From: Prescottella agglutinans
Lineage (GTDB): Bacteria; Actinomycetota; Actinomycetes; Mycobacteriales; Mycobacteriaceae
Direction: 5' to 3'
DNA: 64,000 nucleotides
NCBI RefSeq assembly: GCF_004011865.1
Contig: NZ_RKLP01000009.1
Location: 215,349 to 279,348 of the forward strand
Below, in pieces: positions 35,840-48,190 of the stretch. A program made the translations under genes and the position numbers. Each line of letters starts with the position of its first letter. The stretch's first letter is position 1. Below the pieces are notes generated by a model that did no database searches, was not told where the DNA came from, and saw only the letters and a program-made list of their open reading frames with translations.

Positions 35840-37099
35840 GTGGTTCGTCTCGCTCGGATCGCGGGGGTCGTGGCCGCGCTACTCGGTGGGGTGCTCGCCG
35901 GCCGGGTTCTGTGGTCGCCACTGCCCGACGACTACGTCAGGACCGAGAGCGCGCTTCCCGCGGTGCTGGTCGCGAACGGGGCGGCCGTCGCGTGTGCGGC
36001 GGTCGTCGGACTGCTGGTCACGGTGGCGTTGACGCGCCGACGCTCGATGGCGCTGGTCGCGAGCGTCGCCGTCGCGGGGCTGCTGCTCCTCGCACTGCCG
36101 GAGTTGGTGCAGTACCCGGGCGAGCCCGCCGCGCTGCTGTACTCGAATGCCGTTGCCGCCGGACTGGTCCTGGGGGGTGTGTCGCCGCTGGCGGCCCGCG
36201 ACGCGAGCAGCCAGGGCGCCCTCGCCGTCGGTGCGCTCGGCGCGTTCCTGCTGTCGGGCGCCGTCGTCGACCTGCGCAGGTTCGGTGCGGGCGACACCGG
36301 TTGGGCCGCGTACACCGCGCTGTCCGAAGCGGAACCCACGGGCGTCGTCGGCCTGTGGCCCGCGGTCGTGGCCGCGGCGATCGTGGTCGTGGCGGCCTTC
36401 GCCGATCGTCGACCGTCGTGGTCCGCCCGCGTCGACACACGGTGGCTCGCAGTCGCTCTCGCCCTACCGGTCGGCGCCTTCGTCGCCAACTGGGTCCTGA
36501 TGGAGTCGGGGGCGCAGCCGCAATGGTGGTACCCGTATGTAGGCCTGACGGTGGCGCTCGTCGCCTGGATCGCCTGGCGACTACCGGGGGCCGACGGGCG
36601 GGTGATCTTCGCGGGGACGGCGGTCCTCGCCGCGGCCACCGGAGGCGTCCCCGCCACGCCCACGAACTGGTGGACCCTCGCCATCCCCTCGGCCTTGATC
36701 GTCGCCGGTGTCGTGGTGGGCATCCGATGGCCGGTCCCGGCGGTCGGGTTCGTGCTCCTCGCCGCGACGGCCGCTGCCTCCGTGGCGAACCCCGATCAGT
36801 GGGACGTCCCGGCGATCGCGTACCTGCTCGTGCTGCCTGCCGCGGCCGGGTACGTCATCGGGGCCTGCCTTCCCACGTCCGCTCCCGCGGCGACCGTCGG
36901 GCTGTCGCTCCCGTTCACCGTCGGGATCCCGGGCGCCGCGGCGGCCGCCTGGACGATCGGTGAGCGATACCTGGACCACGCGTCGGTTTTCGAGGAGCAG
37001 GCCACGGTCTCGGTGCCCGCCGCTGTCGTTGCCGTCGCGGTGGTCGTCGTGTGCGGTGTCGGCGCGTGGGGACTCGACCTGCGGTCCGGGGCACGCTGA
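35840..37099 (+). CDS. Polytopic membrane protein of unknown function
   Basis: 419 residues, GTG 35840 with GGGGAGGAG upstream. About ten to twelve hydrophobic segments span the whole length (ARIAGVVAALLGGVLAG, AVLVANGAAVACAAVVGLLVTVAL, through AAVVAVAVVVVCGVGAWGL at the end). No transporter or enzyme motif recognised. Ala/Val-rich composition matches actinobacterial inner-membrane proteins. Starts 22 nt after the oxidoreductase, so co-transcription is likely. Confidence 0.8.
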   Translation: MVRLARIAGVVAALLGGVLAGRVLWSPLPDDYVRTESALPAVLVANGAAVACAAVVGLLVTVALTRRRSMALVASVAVAGLLLLALPELVQYPGEPAALLYSNAVAAGLVLGGVSPLAARDASSQGALAVGALGAFLLSGAVVDLRRFGAGDTGWAAYTALSEAEPTGVVGLWPAVVAAAIVVVAAFADRRPSWSARVDTRWLAVALALPVGAFVANWVLMESGAQPQWWYPYVGLTVALVAWIAWRLPGADGRVIFAGTAVLAAATGGVPATPTNWWTLAIPSALIVAGVVVGIRWPVPAVGFVLLAATAAASVANPDQWDVPAIAYLLVLPAAAGYVIGACLPTSAPAATVGLSLPFTVGIPGAAAAAWTIGERYLDHASVFEEQATVSVPAAVVAVAVVVVCGVGAWGLDLRSGAR

Positions 37100-37123
37100 A
37101 TCGGATTCGGTCCGGAAAAGGCC

Positions 37124-37157
37124 GAAGGCCCCACTCTCGAACGAGAGTGGGGCCTTC
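37124..37157. terminator. Terminator after membrane protein gene, next to tRNA-Arg
   Basis: GAAGGCCCCACTCTCG (37124-37139) pairs with 37142-37157 in a near-closed hairpin of about 15 bp. It lies between the membrane protein stop (37099) and the 3' end of the convergent tRNA gene (37162), so it can serve both strands. Confidence 0.85.
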
Positions 37158-37161
37158 CCGG

Positions 37162-37234
37162 TGCCCCCGGCAGGATTCGAACCTGCGGCCTTTCGCTCCG
37201 GAGGCGAACGCTCTATCCCCTGAGCTACGGGGGC
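37162..37234 (-). tRNA. tRNA-Arg (anticodon CCG)
   Basis: 73-nt cloverleaf on the minus strand: 7-bp acceptor stem GCCCCCG/CGGGGGC, D-arm with GTAGCTCAGGGGATAGAGC, anticodon stem TTCGC/GCGAA around loop CTCCGGA (anticodon CCG, reading CGG), and a T-arm with GTTCGAATC. Discriminator A; the CCA end is not encoded. Confidence 0.97.
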
Positions 37235-37363
37235 GCACCGTGATTTCCGGTGTGCCAGTGGGCGGAGTTAGCGTAGCGCATTGTCGGCGATCATCCACAT
37301 CGCCTGGTAGATGGGCGTTTTTCGCGTCGCGCCGAGACGGTGGGCCACGAGGATCGAACGAGG

Positions 37364-37397
37364 CCGGGCGGCGCCCCCGCTGGGGAGCGCCGCCCGG
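37364..37397 (-). terminator. Terminator after DUF3105-DUF305 operon
   Basis: CCGGGCGGCGC (37364-37374) pairs with GCGCCGCCCGG (37387-37397), with an inner CCCC/GGGG extension. It follows the DUF305 stop at 37419 on the minus strand. Confidence 0.75.
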
Positions 37398-37418
37398 CGA
37401 CGAGTCGCGGCAGACCGA

Positions 37419-38144
37419 CTAGTTCATCGGCAGCGGCGCCGCGCCGCGCTCGGCGAGCATGCCGGTCATCAGCGTCGATTCACCCTGCTGCGTCTCGACC
37501 ATCGTCTTCGCCAGGTTGCGGACCGCGGGAACGTCCGCGTACTGCGCGCCGTACTCCATCATCGGCAGCCCGCCCTGATGATGGCGCAGCATCAACTGCA
37601 GGAACATCACGTCGAGATCGCGGCCCGACGCCTGACCCAGCGCCGACATCTCGTCCGGCGTCGCCATACCCGGCATCTTGCCGGGGTCGTGCGCCGCCGG
37701 CGTCGCGGTCCCGGTCGCGGCGTGACCCGAATGGCCGCCGTGACCGTCCGCCTCGGACATCCAGGTCATGTACCCGCCGGTCGGCAGCGGTGCGCGGTCC
37801 CACAACGCCAGCCAGCCCTGCATCTGCCCCACCTGGTTCTGCTGTGTCGTGAGGATGTCGTACGCGAGGTTCTTCACGGCCGGATCGCTTGACTTGGTTA
37901 GCGCGATCGTGGCCATGTCGATCGCCTGGTTGTGGTGCACCGTCATGTCCTGCGAGAACCCGACGTCGACCGAATCGGCTGCGGGAGCGGCAGATTCGCC
38001 GTCGTCGATCGGGAGGCGCGCGAAGAACCCGAGCGCGAACCCGATGGCGAGGACGCCGATCAGCCCGACGACCGCGAGCGCGGTGCGCTGGCTGCGCTTA
38101 CTCGGTTGTACCTCGTTCGAGGTCTGTGTCTCGATCTCGGTCAT
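37419..38144 (-). CDS. DUF305 family membrane-anchored protein
   Basis: 241 residues, ATG 38144. A cytoplasmic N-terminus of about 20 residues is followed by one membrane helix (ALAVVGLIGVLAIGFALGFFA); the rest is outside. The DUF305 ferritin-like helical repeat shows paired His motifs: DMTVHHNQAIDMA and MLRHHQGGLPMMEYG. Between them is a Met/His-rich linker (MSEADGHGGHSGHAAT...). The family is often linked to copper handling. It lies 10 nt after the DUF3105 gene, forming a two-gene operon. Confidence 0.88.
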   Translation of the reverse strand: MTEIETQTSNEVQPSKRSQRTALAVVGLIGVLAIGFALGFFARLPIDDGESAAPAADSVDVGFSQDMTVHHNQAIDMATIALTKSSDPAVKNLAYDILTTQQNQVGQMQGWLALWDRAPLPTGGYMTWMSEADGHGGHSGHAATGTATPAAHDPGKMPGMATPDEMSALGQASGRDLDVMFLQLMLRHHQGGLPMMEYGAQYADVPAVRNLAKTMVETQQGESTLMTGMLAERGAAPLPMN

Positions 38145-38154
38145 GTTGCGTCCG

Positions 38155-39054
38155 TCAGCCGTTTCCGCCGGCGCCAGGCTGCGGTGCGCCCGCCGGGAGC
38201 TGCATGTCGGTCGGGAGGCCCGCGGCGCCGCCGAGCTCGCTGCTGTCAGGCGCGATGCCGCCGCCGTCCATCGGCACGGCGTCCGGGCCCGGAGCGCTCG
38301 CATCGAACGGCGGCGGGTTCTTGGGATCGAACGAGTCGGGGATCGTCGAGCAGCTCGCGCCGACCTCGGGGTACGCGTAGCGGTTCAGGCGCAGCGCGGT
38401 GATGAACTGGTCGATGCGCTTGTCGTCGGCGCTGTCCAGCTTGAGCTGGTGGCCCCACGACTGCAGCGAGATCGGGGTGTCGAGGCCCGGGTACGGCGAC
38501 ATCAGCATGTAGCCGGAGTTGTCCTCGACCCGGTTGGCGAGCTGCTGACGCTGATCGTCGCTGACCTTGTCGGGGTTGTAGGCGATCCAGATGGCGCCGT
38601 GCTCGAGCGAATGGACGGCGTTCTCGCTACGGATCGGATCCGCGTAGACGGTGCTCATGCACGTGGCCCAGATCGCGTCGTGCGGCCCTCCGAACGGGGG
38701 CGTCTGATCGTAGGCGACGCGCTGCGTCGGCTGGATGTGCACGCCGGCCGGGTAGTCGACCTTCACGACGCCGTCGATCCCGGTCGACGGATCCTGGTTG
38801 GATTCGGACGGCGCGAACTTGTCCGCCTCCGTCTTGGCCTGGTATTTCGGCACCAGGTTGACGGCGAGGACGGCGATGAGAGCGACGACCGCCACCACGG
38901 CGCCGATGGTCAACCAGGGCAGCTGGCGCGGCGTGCCACCTCCGCGCTTGGACGCGGGCACGCCACCCTGCTTCTTGGCCGCCTTGATGGCCTTGGCTGA
39001 CTTGGCCCCCGTTTTACTGCTGCCGGGACCGCGATTTTCCGAACCGCTGGGCAT
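38155..39054 (-). CDS. DUF3105 family membrane-anchored protein
   Basis: 299 residues, ATG 39054. A Lys/Gly-rich cytoplasmic segment is followed by one membrane helix ([20 protein letters not shown]) and an external DUF3105 domain: [29 protein letters not shown] and [11 protein letters not shown]. The His residues and two Cys suggest metal binding, in keeping with the co-transcribed DUF305 partner. Gly/Pro/Asp-rich tail. Confidence 0.88.
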   Translation of the reverse strand: MPSGSENRGPGSSKTGAKSAKAIKAAKKQGGVPASKRGGGTPRQLPWLTIGAVVAVVALIAVLAVNLVPKYQAKTEADKFAPSESNQDPSTGIDGVVKVDYPAGVHIQPTQRVAYDQTPPFGGPHDAIWATCMSTVYADPIRSENAVHSLEHGAIWIAYNPDKVSDDQRQQLANRVEDNSGYMLMSPYPGLDTPISLQSWGHQLKLDSADDKRIDQFITALRLNRYAYPEVGASCSTIPDSFDPKNPPPFDASAPGPDAVPMDGGGIAPDSSELGGAAGLPTDMQLPAGAPQPGAGGNG

Positions 39055-39221
39055 CGATGAGTGCTCTTTCGGTGATTGGACAAGGGCGTCCCCGAGGGGT
39101 AATGCGCCTCGTGGGCTCAATCACTGTACGTTCCGAGCCTGAGGGAAACCTGGGAGAGGCCGATCCTGGTAATCGGCACTGGTTATCCGGCCCGGGGCTT
39201 CACGCAATAAGATGGACTCCT

Positions 39222-40874
39222 GTGACTCCAGCCGACCTTGCCGAACTGCTCCGAGGAACCGCCGCGAAGGTGCTCGCCGAGCACGGACTCGACGTTTCCG
39301 TACTGCCCGCGACGCTCACAGTCGAGCGTCCCCGCAACCCCGAGCACGGTGACTACGCCACCAACGTGGCGATGCAGGTCGCCAAGAAGGCCGGCACCAA
39401 CCCGCGCGATCTCGCCACGTGGCTGGCGGCGGCTCTCACCGCAGCCGACGGCATCGAGTCGGCCGAGGTCGCGGGCCCGGGCTTCCTCAACATCCGCCTC
39501 GCCGCCGACGCGCAGGGCGCGATCGTCGCGAAGGCGCTCACGGAGGGTGCGGCCTACGGCGCGGGCGACTCGCTCGCCGGCAAGCGCATCAACCTCGAGT
39601 TCGTCTCGGCGAACCCCACCGGCCCCATCCACCTCGGTGGCACCCGCTGGGCGGCGGTCGGCGACGCCCTCGGCCGGATCCTCACCACGCAGGGCGCGGA
39701 CGTGACCCGCGAGTACTACTTCAACGACCACGGCGCCCAGATCGACCGCTTCACGCGCTCGCTGATCGCCGCGGCCAAGGGTGAGCCGGCCCCCGAGGAC
39801 GGCTACGCCGGCGACTACATCGTCGACATCGCCGCCGAGGTGCAGAAGCAGGCGCCCGGCGCGCTCGACCTCCCCGAGGCAGAGCGTCACGAGACCTTCC
39901 GGTCCATCGGCGTCGAGCTGATGTTCGCGCACATCAAGCGCACCCTGCACGAGTTCGGTGTCGACTTCGACGTCTACTTCCACGAGAACTCGCTGTTCGA
40001 GTCCGGAGCGGTGGAGAAGGCTGTCGAGACCCTCAAGGACTCCGGCAAGCTCTACCACGAGGACGGCGCATGGTGGCTCAAGAGCACCGACTTCGGTGAC
40101 GACAAGGACCGCGTCGTCATCAAGTCCGACGGCAACGCCGCCTACATCGCCGGCGACATCGCCTACGGCCAGGACAAGCGTGCCCGCGGCTTCGACCTGT
40201 GCATCTACATGCTCGGCGCCGACCACCACGGCTACATCGGTCGCCTCAAGGCCGCCGCGGCCGCGTTCGGCGACGACCCGGACACCGTCGAGGTCATGAT
40301 CGGTCAGATGGTCAACCTTGTCCGCGGCGGCGTCGCCGTGAAGATGAGCAAGCGTGCCGGCACCGTCATCACGCTCGACGACCTCGTCGAGGCCATCGGC
40401 GTCGACGCCTCCCGCTACGTGCTGGTGCGCTCCTCGGTGGACCAGAGCATCGACATCGACCTCGAACTGTGGACCAGCACCAGCAACGAGAACCCGGTGT
40501 ACTACGTCCAGTACGCCCACGCGCGCCTGTGCTCGATCGCGCGTAACGCCGCGGACCTGGGCCTCAGTGCCGAGAACCCGAATCTGGGCCTGCTCACGCA
40601 CGACCGCGAGGGCGACCTGATCCGCACGATCGGCGAGTACCCGCGCGTCGTCGCCAAGGCCGCCGAACTGCGTGAGCCGCACCGCATCGCGCGGTACCTC
40701 GAGGAGCTCGCCGGCACCTACCACCGCTTCTACGACGCGTGCCGCATCCTGCCGCAGGGCGACGAGGAGGCCACCGACCTGACCACCGCGCGCCTGGCGC
40801 TGTGCGACGCGTCGCGTCAGGTCCTTGCCAACGGCCTCGAGCTGCTCGGCGTCAGCGCACCGGAGCGGATGTGA
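39222..40874 (+). CDS. argS: Arginyl-tRNA synthetase
   Basis: 550-residue class I synthetase. HIGH-type motif PTGPIHLGG near residue 135, KMSK in [11 protein letters not shown], and the C-terminal anticodon-binding helical domain. GTG 39222 matches the mycobacterial N-terminus VTPADLAEL. No ribosome site is visible; TAAGAT at 39208-39213 lies 8 nt before GTG, so the mRNA is probably leaderless. Heads a run argS-lysA-hom-thrC-thrB with overlapping ends. Confidence 0.97.
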   Translation: MTPADLAELLRGTAAKVLAEHGLDVSVLPATLTVERPRNPEHGDYATNVAMQVAKKAGTNPRDLATWLAAALTAADGIESAEVAGPGFLNIRLAADAQGAIVAKALTEGAAYGAGDSLAGKRINLEFVSANPTGPIHLGGTRWAAVGDALGRILTTQGADVTREYYFNDHGAQIDRFTRSLIAAAKGEPAPEDGYAGDYIVDIAAEVQKQAPGALDLPEAERHETFRSIGVELMFAHIKRTLHEFGVDFDVYFHENSLFESGAVEKAVETLKDSGKLYHEDGAWWLKSTDFGDDKDRVVIKSDGNAAYIAGDIAYGQDKRARGFDLCIYMLGADHHGYIGRLKAAAAAFGDDPDTVEVMIGQMVNLVRGGVAVKMSKRAGTVITLDDLVEAIGVDASRYVLVRSSVDQSIDIDLELWTSTSNENPVYYVQYAHARLCSIARNAADLGLSAENPNLGLLTHDREGDLIRTIGEYPRVVAKAAELREPHRIARYLEELAGTYHRFYDACRILPQGDEEATDLTTARLALCDASRQVLANGLELLGVSAPERM

Positions 40875-42292
40875 ACGCGCACCCCGCCGGACCCCGGCAC
40901 GCCGAGATCCAGCACGCCCCCGGGCTGCCCCCGCGTCCGGTGACGTCGTCCGAGATGACGACGCTGCCCGCGCAGGTGTGGCCGCGCGGGGCCGAGCGCG
41001 GCGAGGACGGCGTCGTCCGCCTCGCCGGCGTCCCGGTCACCGAACTCGCCGAGACGTACGGCACCCCGCTGTTCGTGATCGACGAGGACGACTTCCGCTC
41101 CCGCTGCCGCGAGATGGCGAGTGCGTTCGGTGGCGCCGAGCGCGTGCACTACGCGTCCAAGGCATTCCTGTCCGCGGAGATCGCCCGCTGGGTGCGCGAC
41201 GAGGGCCTGTCGATGGATGTCGCGTCCGGCGGTGAACTCGCCGTGGCGCTGCACGCAGGCTTCCCGGCCGAGCGGATCACGATGCACGGCAACAACAAGT
41301 CCGTCGCCGAGCTCGAGACCGCGGTCACGGCCGGCGTCGGGCACATCGTGCTCGACTCGATGGTCGAGATCGACCGCCTCGCCGAGGTCGCGGCCCGCCA
41401 CGGCATCGTGCAGGACGTCCTCATCCGCATCACCGTCGGTGTCGAGGCCCACACGCACGAATTCATCGCGACCGCCCACGAGGACCAGAAGTTCGGCTTC
41501 TCGCTGTCCGGCGGCAAGGCCATGGCAGCCGTCGGTCGGGTCTTCGCGACCGACAACCTGCGCCTGGTCGGTCTGCACAGCCACATCGGTTCGCAGATCT
41601 TCGAGGTCGACGGCTTCGAGTTGGCGGCGCACCGCGTGATCGGCCTGATGCGCGAGATCGTGGACCGGTTCGGCGCCGAGAAGACGGCGCAGCTGTCGAT
41701 CGTCGACCTCGGTGGCGGCCTCGGCATCTCGTACCTGTCGAGCGACAACCCGCCCCCGGTCGACGAGCTCGCCGCCAAGCTCACGCACATCGTGGCGACC
41801 GAGTCGAAGGCCGCAGGCCTGCCGGTCCCGACGCTCATGGTCGAGCCCGGCCGCGCCATCGCGGGCCCCGGCACCGTCACGCTGTACGAGGTCGGCACCA
41901 TCAAGGACGTCACGCTCGACGCCGGCGCGACCCGCCGCTACATCAGCGTCGACGGTGGAATGAGCGACAATATCCGCACGTCGCTGTACCAGGCGGAATA
42001 CGATGCCCGTCTGGTCTCGCGCGACAGTGACGGCGAGCCGGTGGTCGCGCGTGTCGTGGGCAAGCACTGCGAGAGTGGTGACATCGTCATCCGCGACGCG
42101 TGGATGCCGGATGATCTCGGTCCCGGGGACTTGCTCGCTGTCGCCGCGACCGGCGCGTACTGCTACTCGATGTCGAGCCGGTACAACCTGCTCACGCGAC
42201 CCGCGGTGGTCGCGGTGCGGGACGGTGCTTCGCGCCTAATCTTGCGTAGGGAAACTGTGGAAGATCTGCTCAGCTTGGAGGTTACGGAGTGA
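40871..42292 (+). CDS. lysA: Diaminopimelate decarboxylase
   Basis: 473 residues; GTG overlaps the argS stop (GTGA). Fold III PLP enzyme: [10 protein letters not shown] with the PLP Lys, [27 protein letters not shown], and [12 protein letters not shown] near the C-terminus. Converts meso-diaminopimelate to lysine. The first 45 residues precede the core and are poorly conserved in type. Confidence 0.97.
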   Translation: MNAHPAGPRHAEIQHAPGLPPRPVTSSEMTTLPAQVWPRGAERGEDGVVRLAGVPVTELAETYGTPLFVIDEDDFRSRCREMASAFGGAERVHYASKAFLSAEIARWVRDEGLSMDVASGGELAVALHAGFPAERITMHGNNKSVAELETAVTAGVGHIVLDSMVEIDRLAEVAARHGIVQDVLIRITVGVEAHTHEFIATAHEDQKFGFSLSGGKAMAAVGRVFATDNLRLVGLHSHIGSQIFEVDGFELAAHRVIGLMREIVDRFGAEKTAQLSIVDLGGGLGISYLSSDNPPPVDELAAKLTHIVATESKAAGLPVPTLMVEPGRAIAGPGTVTLYEVGTIKDVTLDAGATRRYISVDGGMSDNIRTSLYQAEYDARLVSRDSDGEPVVARVVGKHCESGDIVIRDAWMPDDLGPGDLLAVAATGAYCYSMSSRYNLLTRPAVVAVRDGASRLILRRETVEDLLSLEVTE

Positions 42293-43598
42293 CCAGCGAA
42301 TCGGCGCAGCGCGCCATCGGGGTGGCTGTTCTCGGCCTCGGGACCGTGGGCAGCGAGGTGGCCCGGATCATCCGGGAACACTCGTCGGACCTCGAGGCCC
42401 GAGTCGGTGCACGCCTGGAACTGCGGGGTGTGGCTGTGCGCCGCATCGACGGAGATCGCGGCGTGCCGCAGGAACTGCTGACGACCGACGCCGAGGCGTT
42501 GGTGACACGCGACGACGTCGACGTCGTCGTCGAGGTGATCGGCGGCATCGAGTTGCCACGCAAGTTGGTGCTCGCCGCGCTCAACGCCGGCAAGTCGGTC
42601 GTCACCGCGAACAAGGCGCTGCTCGCCGAGTACACCGGTGAGCTGGCCGAGGCGGCGGAGCGCGAGAGCGTCGACCTGTACTTCGAGGCGGCGGTCGCCG
42701 GCGCGATCCCCGTGATCCGTCCGCTGACGCAGTCGCTCGCCGGTGACCGGGTCGACCGTGTGCTGGGCATCGTGAACGGCACCACCAACTTCATCCTGTC
42801 CGCGATGGACGAGACCGGCGCCGACTACGCCGAGACGCTCGCCGAGGCCGGACGCCTGGGCTACGCCGAGGCCGACCCCACCGCCGACGTCGAGGGCTTC
42901 GACGCCGCGTCGAAGGCCGCGATCCTCGCGTCGATCGCCTTCCACACCCGCGTCACCGCCGGCGACGTGTACCGCGAGGGCATCTCGAAGATCTCCGCCG
43001 CGGACCTCGACGCCGCCAAGTCGCTCGACTGCACCATCAAGCTGCTGTCGATCTGCGAGCGGATCGTGGACGGGGACGGCAGCGAGCGCGTCTCCGCGCG
43101 CGTGTACCCGGCCCTCGTCCCGCGCGAGCACCCGCTCGCCGGCGTGAACGGCGCGTACAACGCGGTCGTGGTCGAGTCGGCCAACGCCGGTCGGCTGATG
43201 TTCTACGGCCAGGGCGCCGGCGGCGCCCCCACCGCGTCCGCCGTCATGGGTGACCTGGTCATGGCCGCCCGCAACAAGGTGCACGGCGGGCGCGGTCCGC
43301 GCGAGTCCAAGTACGCGGACCTGGCCATCGCGCCGATGGGGGACATCCCGACCCGCTACTACGTCAACATGCAGGTGGCCGACCGGGCCGGCGTGCTCTC
43401 GGCGGTCTCCGCCGAGTTCGCCAAGCGCGGCGTCAGCATCTCCACCGTCCGCCAGGAGGGCGCCGGCGACGGCGCACGCCTGGTGGTCGTCACCCACCTC
43501 GCGACCGACGCGGCTCTGGCGGAAACGGTTGCCGCCCTTGCCGAACTCGAATCTGTAACCGCTGTGACCAGCGTGCTCCGACTGGAAGGTACCTCCGA

Positions 43599-43602
<4 letters not shown>
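42289..43602 (+). CDS. hom: Homoserine dehydrogenase
   Basis: 437 residues; GTG overlaps the lysA stop. Rossmann motif [15 protein letters not shown], active-site region [13 protein letters not shown] with [13 protein letters not shown], and a C-terminal ACT domain ([20 protein letters not shown]) for feedback by threonine. Makes homoserine from aspartate semialdehyde. Feeds thrC and thrB encoded next. Confidence 0.97.
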
Positions 43603-45658
<2,056 letters not shown>

Positions 45659-45984
45659 ATCGGACGCGCTCAGGATTGGTTACCGGCCGGTTCTTGCCGA
45701 GTAGGGCATTCGCCGCTATCCTGAGCGTGTCCGTACATCGTGCGCTTCAGACGCCGGTGCTTCACCAGGGCGATCACTCCATTTCTTCGGGGTATACCTG
45801 GCATGATCCTCACGCAATTCTCTGCGTTGATCGATCGACAGCACTCGCCTTCTCGGGTGATGTGATGGGGGACAAGCCGAAATTCCATCCAGCGGATACG
45901 GCACATCCGAGTTCAGTTGTCGACTGAACTGCGGGACGAACCCTCGACTTTGCGCAGCGCGAGCGAGGGAAGGAAAGGACCTCC
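45659..45984 (+). other. Intergenic region and rho leader
   Basis: 326 nt without a convincing gene. It holds a 16-bp imperfect inverted repeat (45661-45676 with 45718-45733), a promoter with optimal spacing (TTGCCG at 45694-45699, TATCCT at 45717-45722) and then roughly 255 nt of leader before the rho GTG. A 20-codon open frame at 45803-45865 has a poor ribosome site and is not called. A long leader fits autogenous control of rho known in other bacteria. Confidence 0.6.
45694..45722 (+). promoter_or_regulatory. Predicted rho promoter
   Basis: TTGCCG, 17-nt spacer, TATCCT; the best SigA-type match between thrB and rho. The -10 lies in the second arm of the inverted repeat. Confidence 0.65.
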
Positions 45985-48030
45985 GTGACCGATACGGACC
46001 TGATTGCCACGCCTGTTCAAGATTCCCCGGCAGAGGCCGCGGGTGCCCGGGCTGGTAATCCTCCACAGACTTCTGACGCTGCACCGCGCGAGGGCGCGGT
46101 CGCCGCGTCGACCAAGCGCGCCGATGCCCGTCGTGGCGCCGGACTCTCCGGAATGGTGCTCGCGGAGCTTCGTTCGCTCGCGGGCGAACTCGGTATCAAG
46201 GGCACCTCGGGGATGCGCAAGGGCGATCTGATCGCCGCGATCAAGGAGCGGCAGGGCGGCGGCGCCGCCAAGTCCGCGAACGGCACGCCGGCGCCCGCCG
46301 CCGAGGCGCCTGCCGTGGAGAAGTCGGCCGCGCGCAAGGAGCAGGCCGCATCTGCGCCTGCCGACGCCGACACGCAGGACGCCGACGCCGACCAGTCGCC
46401 GCGCCGGGCCCGTCAGCGCCGCGGGGCGTCCCGCCGCGCGGGTGCCCCCGAGCAGGCGGGTGCGGATTCCGCAGACACCGCGTCGACCAGCACCGCGACC
46501 GAGGCCGCGCCGGCCGAGAGCCGCGCCTCCGAGGTCAAGGACGGCGAAGCCAAGCAGGGCGAATCGCGCGAGCAGGGCAAGGACCAGCAGGCCGACGAGC
46601 GCGGCGGCCGTCGCGAGCGCGGCGAGCGCGGCGACCGTGGTGAGCGCGGTGAGCGTGGCCAGGGCGGCGACCGTGGCGACCGCGGTGACCGTGGCGACCG
46701 TGGTGACCGTGGCGACCGTGGCCAGGGCGGCAACGGCCCGCGCGGCGAGGGCCGCGGCGAGCGCCGGGACGGCGACGACGAAGAGGGCGGTCGCGGACGT
46801 CGCGGACGTCGCTTCCGCGAGCGTCGTCGTGGTCGTGACCGCGGCGAGGCGGGCGAGGGCCGCGAGCCCGAGATCCGCGAGGACGACGTCCTGCAGCCCG
46901 TCGCCGGCATCCTCGACGTCCTCGACAACTACGCGTTCGTGCGGACCTCCGGCTACCTGGCCGGCCCGAACGACGTGTACGTCTCGATGAACCTCGTGCG
47001 CAAGAACGGCCTGCGCCGCGGTGACGCGATCACCGGTGCGGTGCGCGTCCCGCGCGAGGGTGAGCAGAGCAACCAGCGGCAGAAGTTCAACCCGCTGGTC
47101 CGCCTGGACACCGTCAACGGCCACGATCCCGAGGCGGCGCGCAAGCGTCCGGAGTTCAACAAGCTCACGCCGCTGTACCCGAACCAGCGTCTGCGCCTCG
47201 AGACCACGCCGAACATCCTGACGACGCGCGTGATCGACCTGGTCATGCCGATCGGCAAGGGGCAGCGTGCGCTGATCGTGTCGCCGCCGAAGGCCGGTAA
47301 GACCACCGTCCTGCAGGACATCGCGAACGCGATCTCGGTCAACAACCCCGAGTGCTACCTGATGGTCGTCCTGGTCGACGAGCGTCCGGAAGAGGTCACC
47401 GACATGCAGCGGTCGGTGAACGGCGAGGTCATCGCCTCGACGTTCGACCGCCCGCCGGCCGATCACACCTCGGTCGCCGAGTTGGCGATCGAGCGCGCGA
47501 AGCGTCTGGTGGAGGCCGGCCGTGACGTCGTGGTGCTGCTCGACTCGATCACCCGACTGGGCCGCGCCTACAACAACTCGTCGCCGGCGTCCGGACGCAT
47601 CCTGTCCGGTGGTGTCGACTCGACCGCGCTGTACCCGCCCAAGCGTTTCCTGGGCGCCGCGCGCAACATCGAGAACGGCGGCTCGCTGACGATCATCGCC
47701 TCCGCCCTGGTGGAGACCGGATCGACCGGCGACACCGTGATCTTCGAGGAGTTCAAGGGCACCGGCAACGCCGAGCTCAAGCTCGACCGCAAGATCGCTG
47801 AGCGTCGGGTGTTCCCGGCCGTCGACGTCAACCTGTCGAGCACCCGCAAGGACGAGCTCCTGATGAGCCCCGACGAGTTCGCGGTCGTGCACAAGCTGCG
47901 GCGCGTGCTGTCCGGTCTGGACAACCACCAGGCGATCGACCTGCTCGTCGACCGGCTCAAGAAGAGCAAGAGCAACGTCGAGTTCCTCATGACCGTCTCG
48001 AAGACGGCCCCGGGCTCGCTCGCGGACTGA
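45985..48030 (+). CDS. rho: Transcription termination factor Rho
   Basis: 681 residues, GTG start after GGAAAGGA. N-terminal SAP-like Rho-N helices (SGMVLAELRSLAGELGI, SGMRKGDLIAAIKE), then a long disordered insert (about residues 80-290) rich in Ala/Glu and Arg-Gly, then the cold-shock RNA-binding domain (GILDVLDNYAFVRTSGYL) and RecA-like ATPase (PPKAGKTTVL Walker A, VLLDSITRLGRAYN). Hexameric RNA helicase that ends untranslated transcripts. The Arg-Gly-Asp/Glu repeat lies at 46612-46743. The long insert is typical of actinobacterial Rho and adds RNA binding. Confidence 0.97.
   Translation: MTDTDLIATPVQDSPAEAAGARAGNPPQTSDAAPREGAVAASTKRADARRGAGLSGMVLAELRSLAGELGIKGTSGMRKGDLIAAIKERQGGGAAKSANGTPAPAAEAPAVEKSAARKEQAASAPADADTQDADADQSPRRARQRRGASRRAGAPEQAGADSADTASTSTATEAAPAESRASEVKDGEAKQGESREQGKDQQADERGGRRERGERGDRGERGERGQGGDRGDRGDRGDRGDRGDRGQGGNGPRGEGRGERRDGDDEEGGRGRRGRRFRERRRGRDRGEAGEGREPEIREDDVLQPVAGILDVLDNYAFVRTSGYLAGPNDVYVSMNLVRKNGLRRGDAITGAVRVPREGEQSNQRQKFNPLVRLDTVNGHDPEAARKRPEFNKLTPLYPNQRLRLETTPNILTTRVIDLVMPIGKGQRALIVSPPKAGKTTVLQDIANAISVNNPECYLMVVLVDERPEEVTDMQRSVNGEVIASTFDRPPADHTSVAELAIERAKRLVEAGRDVVVLLDSITRLGRAYNNSSPASGRILSGGVDSTALYPPKRFLGAARNIENGGSLTIIASALVETGSTGDTVIFEEFKGTGNAELKLDRKIAERRVFPAVDVNLSSTRKDELLMSPDEFAVVHKLRRVLSGLDNHQAIDLLVDRLKKSKSNVEFLMTVSKTAPGSLAD
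46612..46743 (+). repeat. Tandem RGD/RGE-coding repeat inside rho
   Basis: About ten imperfect 9-nt units of the type GACCGTGGC / GAGCGCGGT encoding RGD, RGE and RGQGG, interrupted twice by CAGGGCGGC. In frame and of low complexity, it makes an Arg-rich disordered RNA-binding arm. Such repeats can change copy number by slippage. Confidence 0.85.
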
Positions 48031-48039
48031 CGTCCGTTC

Positions 48040-48071
48040 GTCACCGGGTGGGAATCTTCCCGCCCGGTGAC
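48040..48071 (+). terminator. Terminator hairpin after rho
   Basis: GTCACCGGGTGGGAA (48040-48054) pairs with 48057-48071 with a single G-U pair and a 2-nt gap, 9 nt after the rho stop. The downstream bases are not U-rich. Confidence 0.65.
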
Positions 48072-48190
48072 GTGTTTAGGAGAATGCACCGGCGATCTGG
48101 CAGAATGATCGACCGCGTGACAACTATGTCCGGTTCCGGTTCACGGCCTCGAACGGCGAGGTCGACCCGGCGGCCATTGAAAGGGACACC

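Noticed and set aside
45803..45865. 20-codon open frame in the rho leader as a possible leader peptide
   Set aside because: Poor ribosome site and no regulatory codon pattern; kept only as a remark.
45913..47928. A minus-strand frame opposite rho with long hydrophobic Ala/Val/Leu/Thr repeats
   Set aside because: The repeats are only the complement of the Arg-Gly/Ala-Glu arm of Rho; no start signal or homology.
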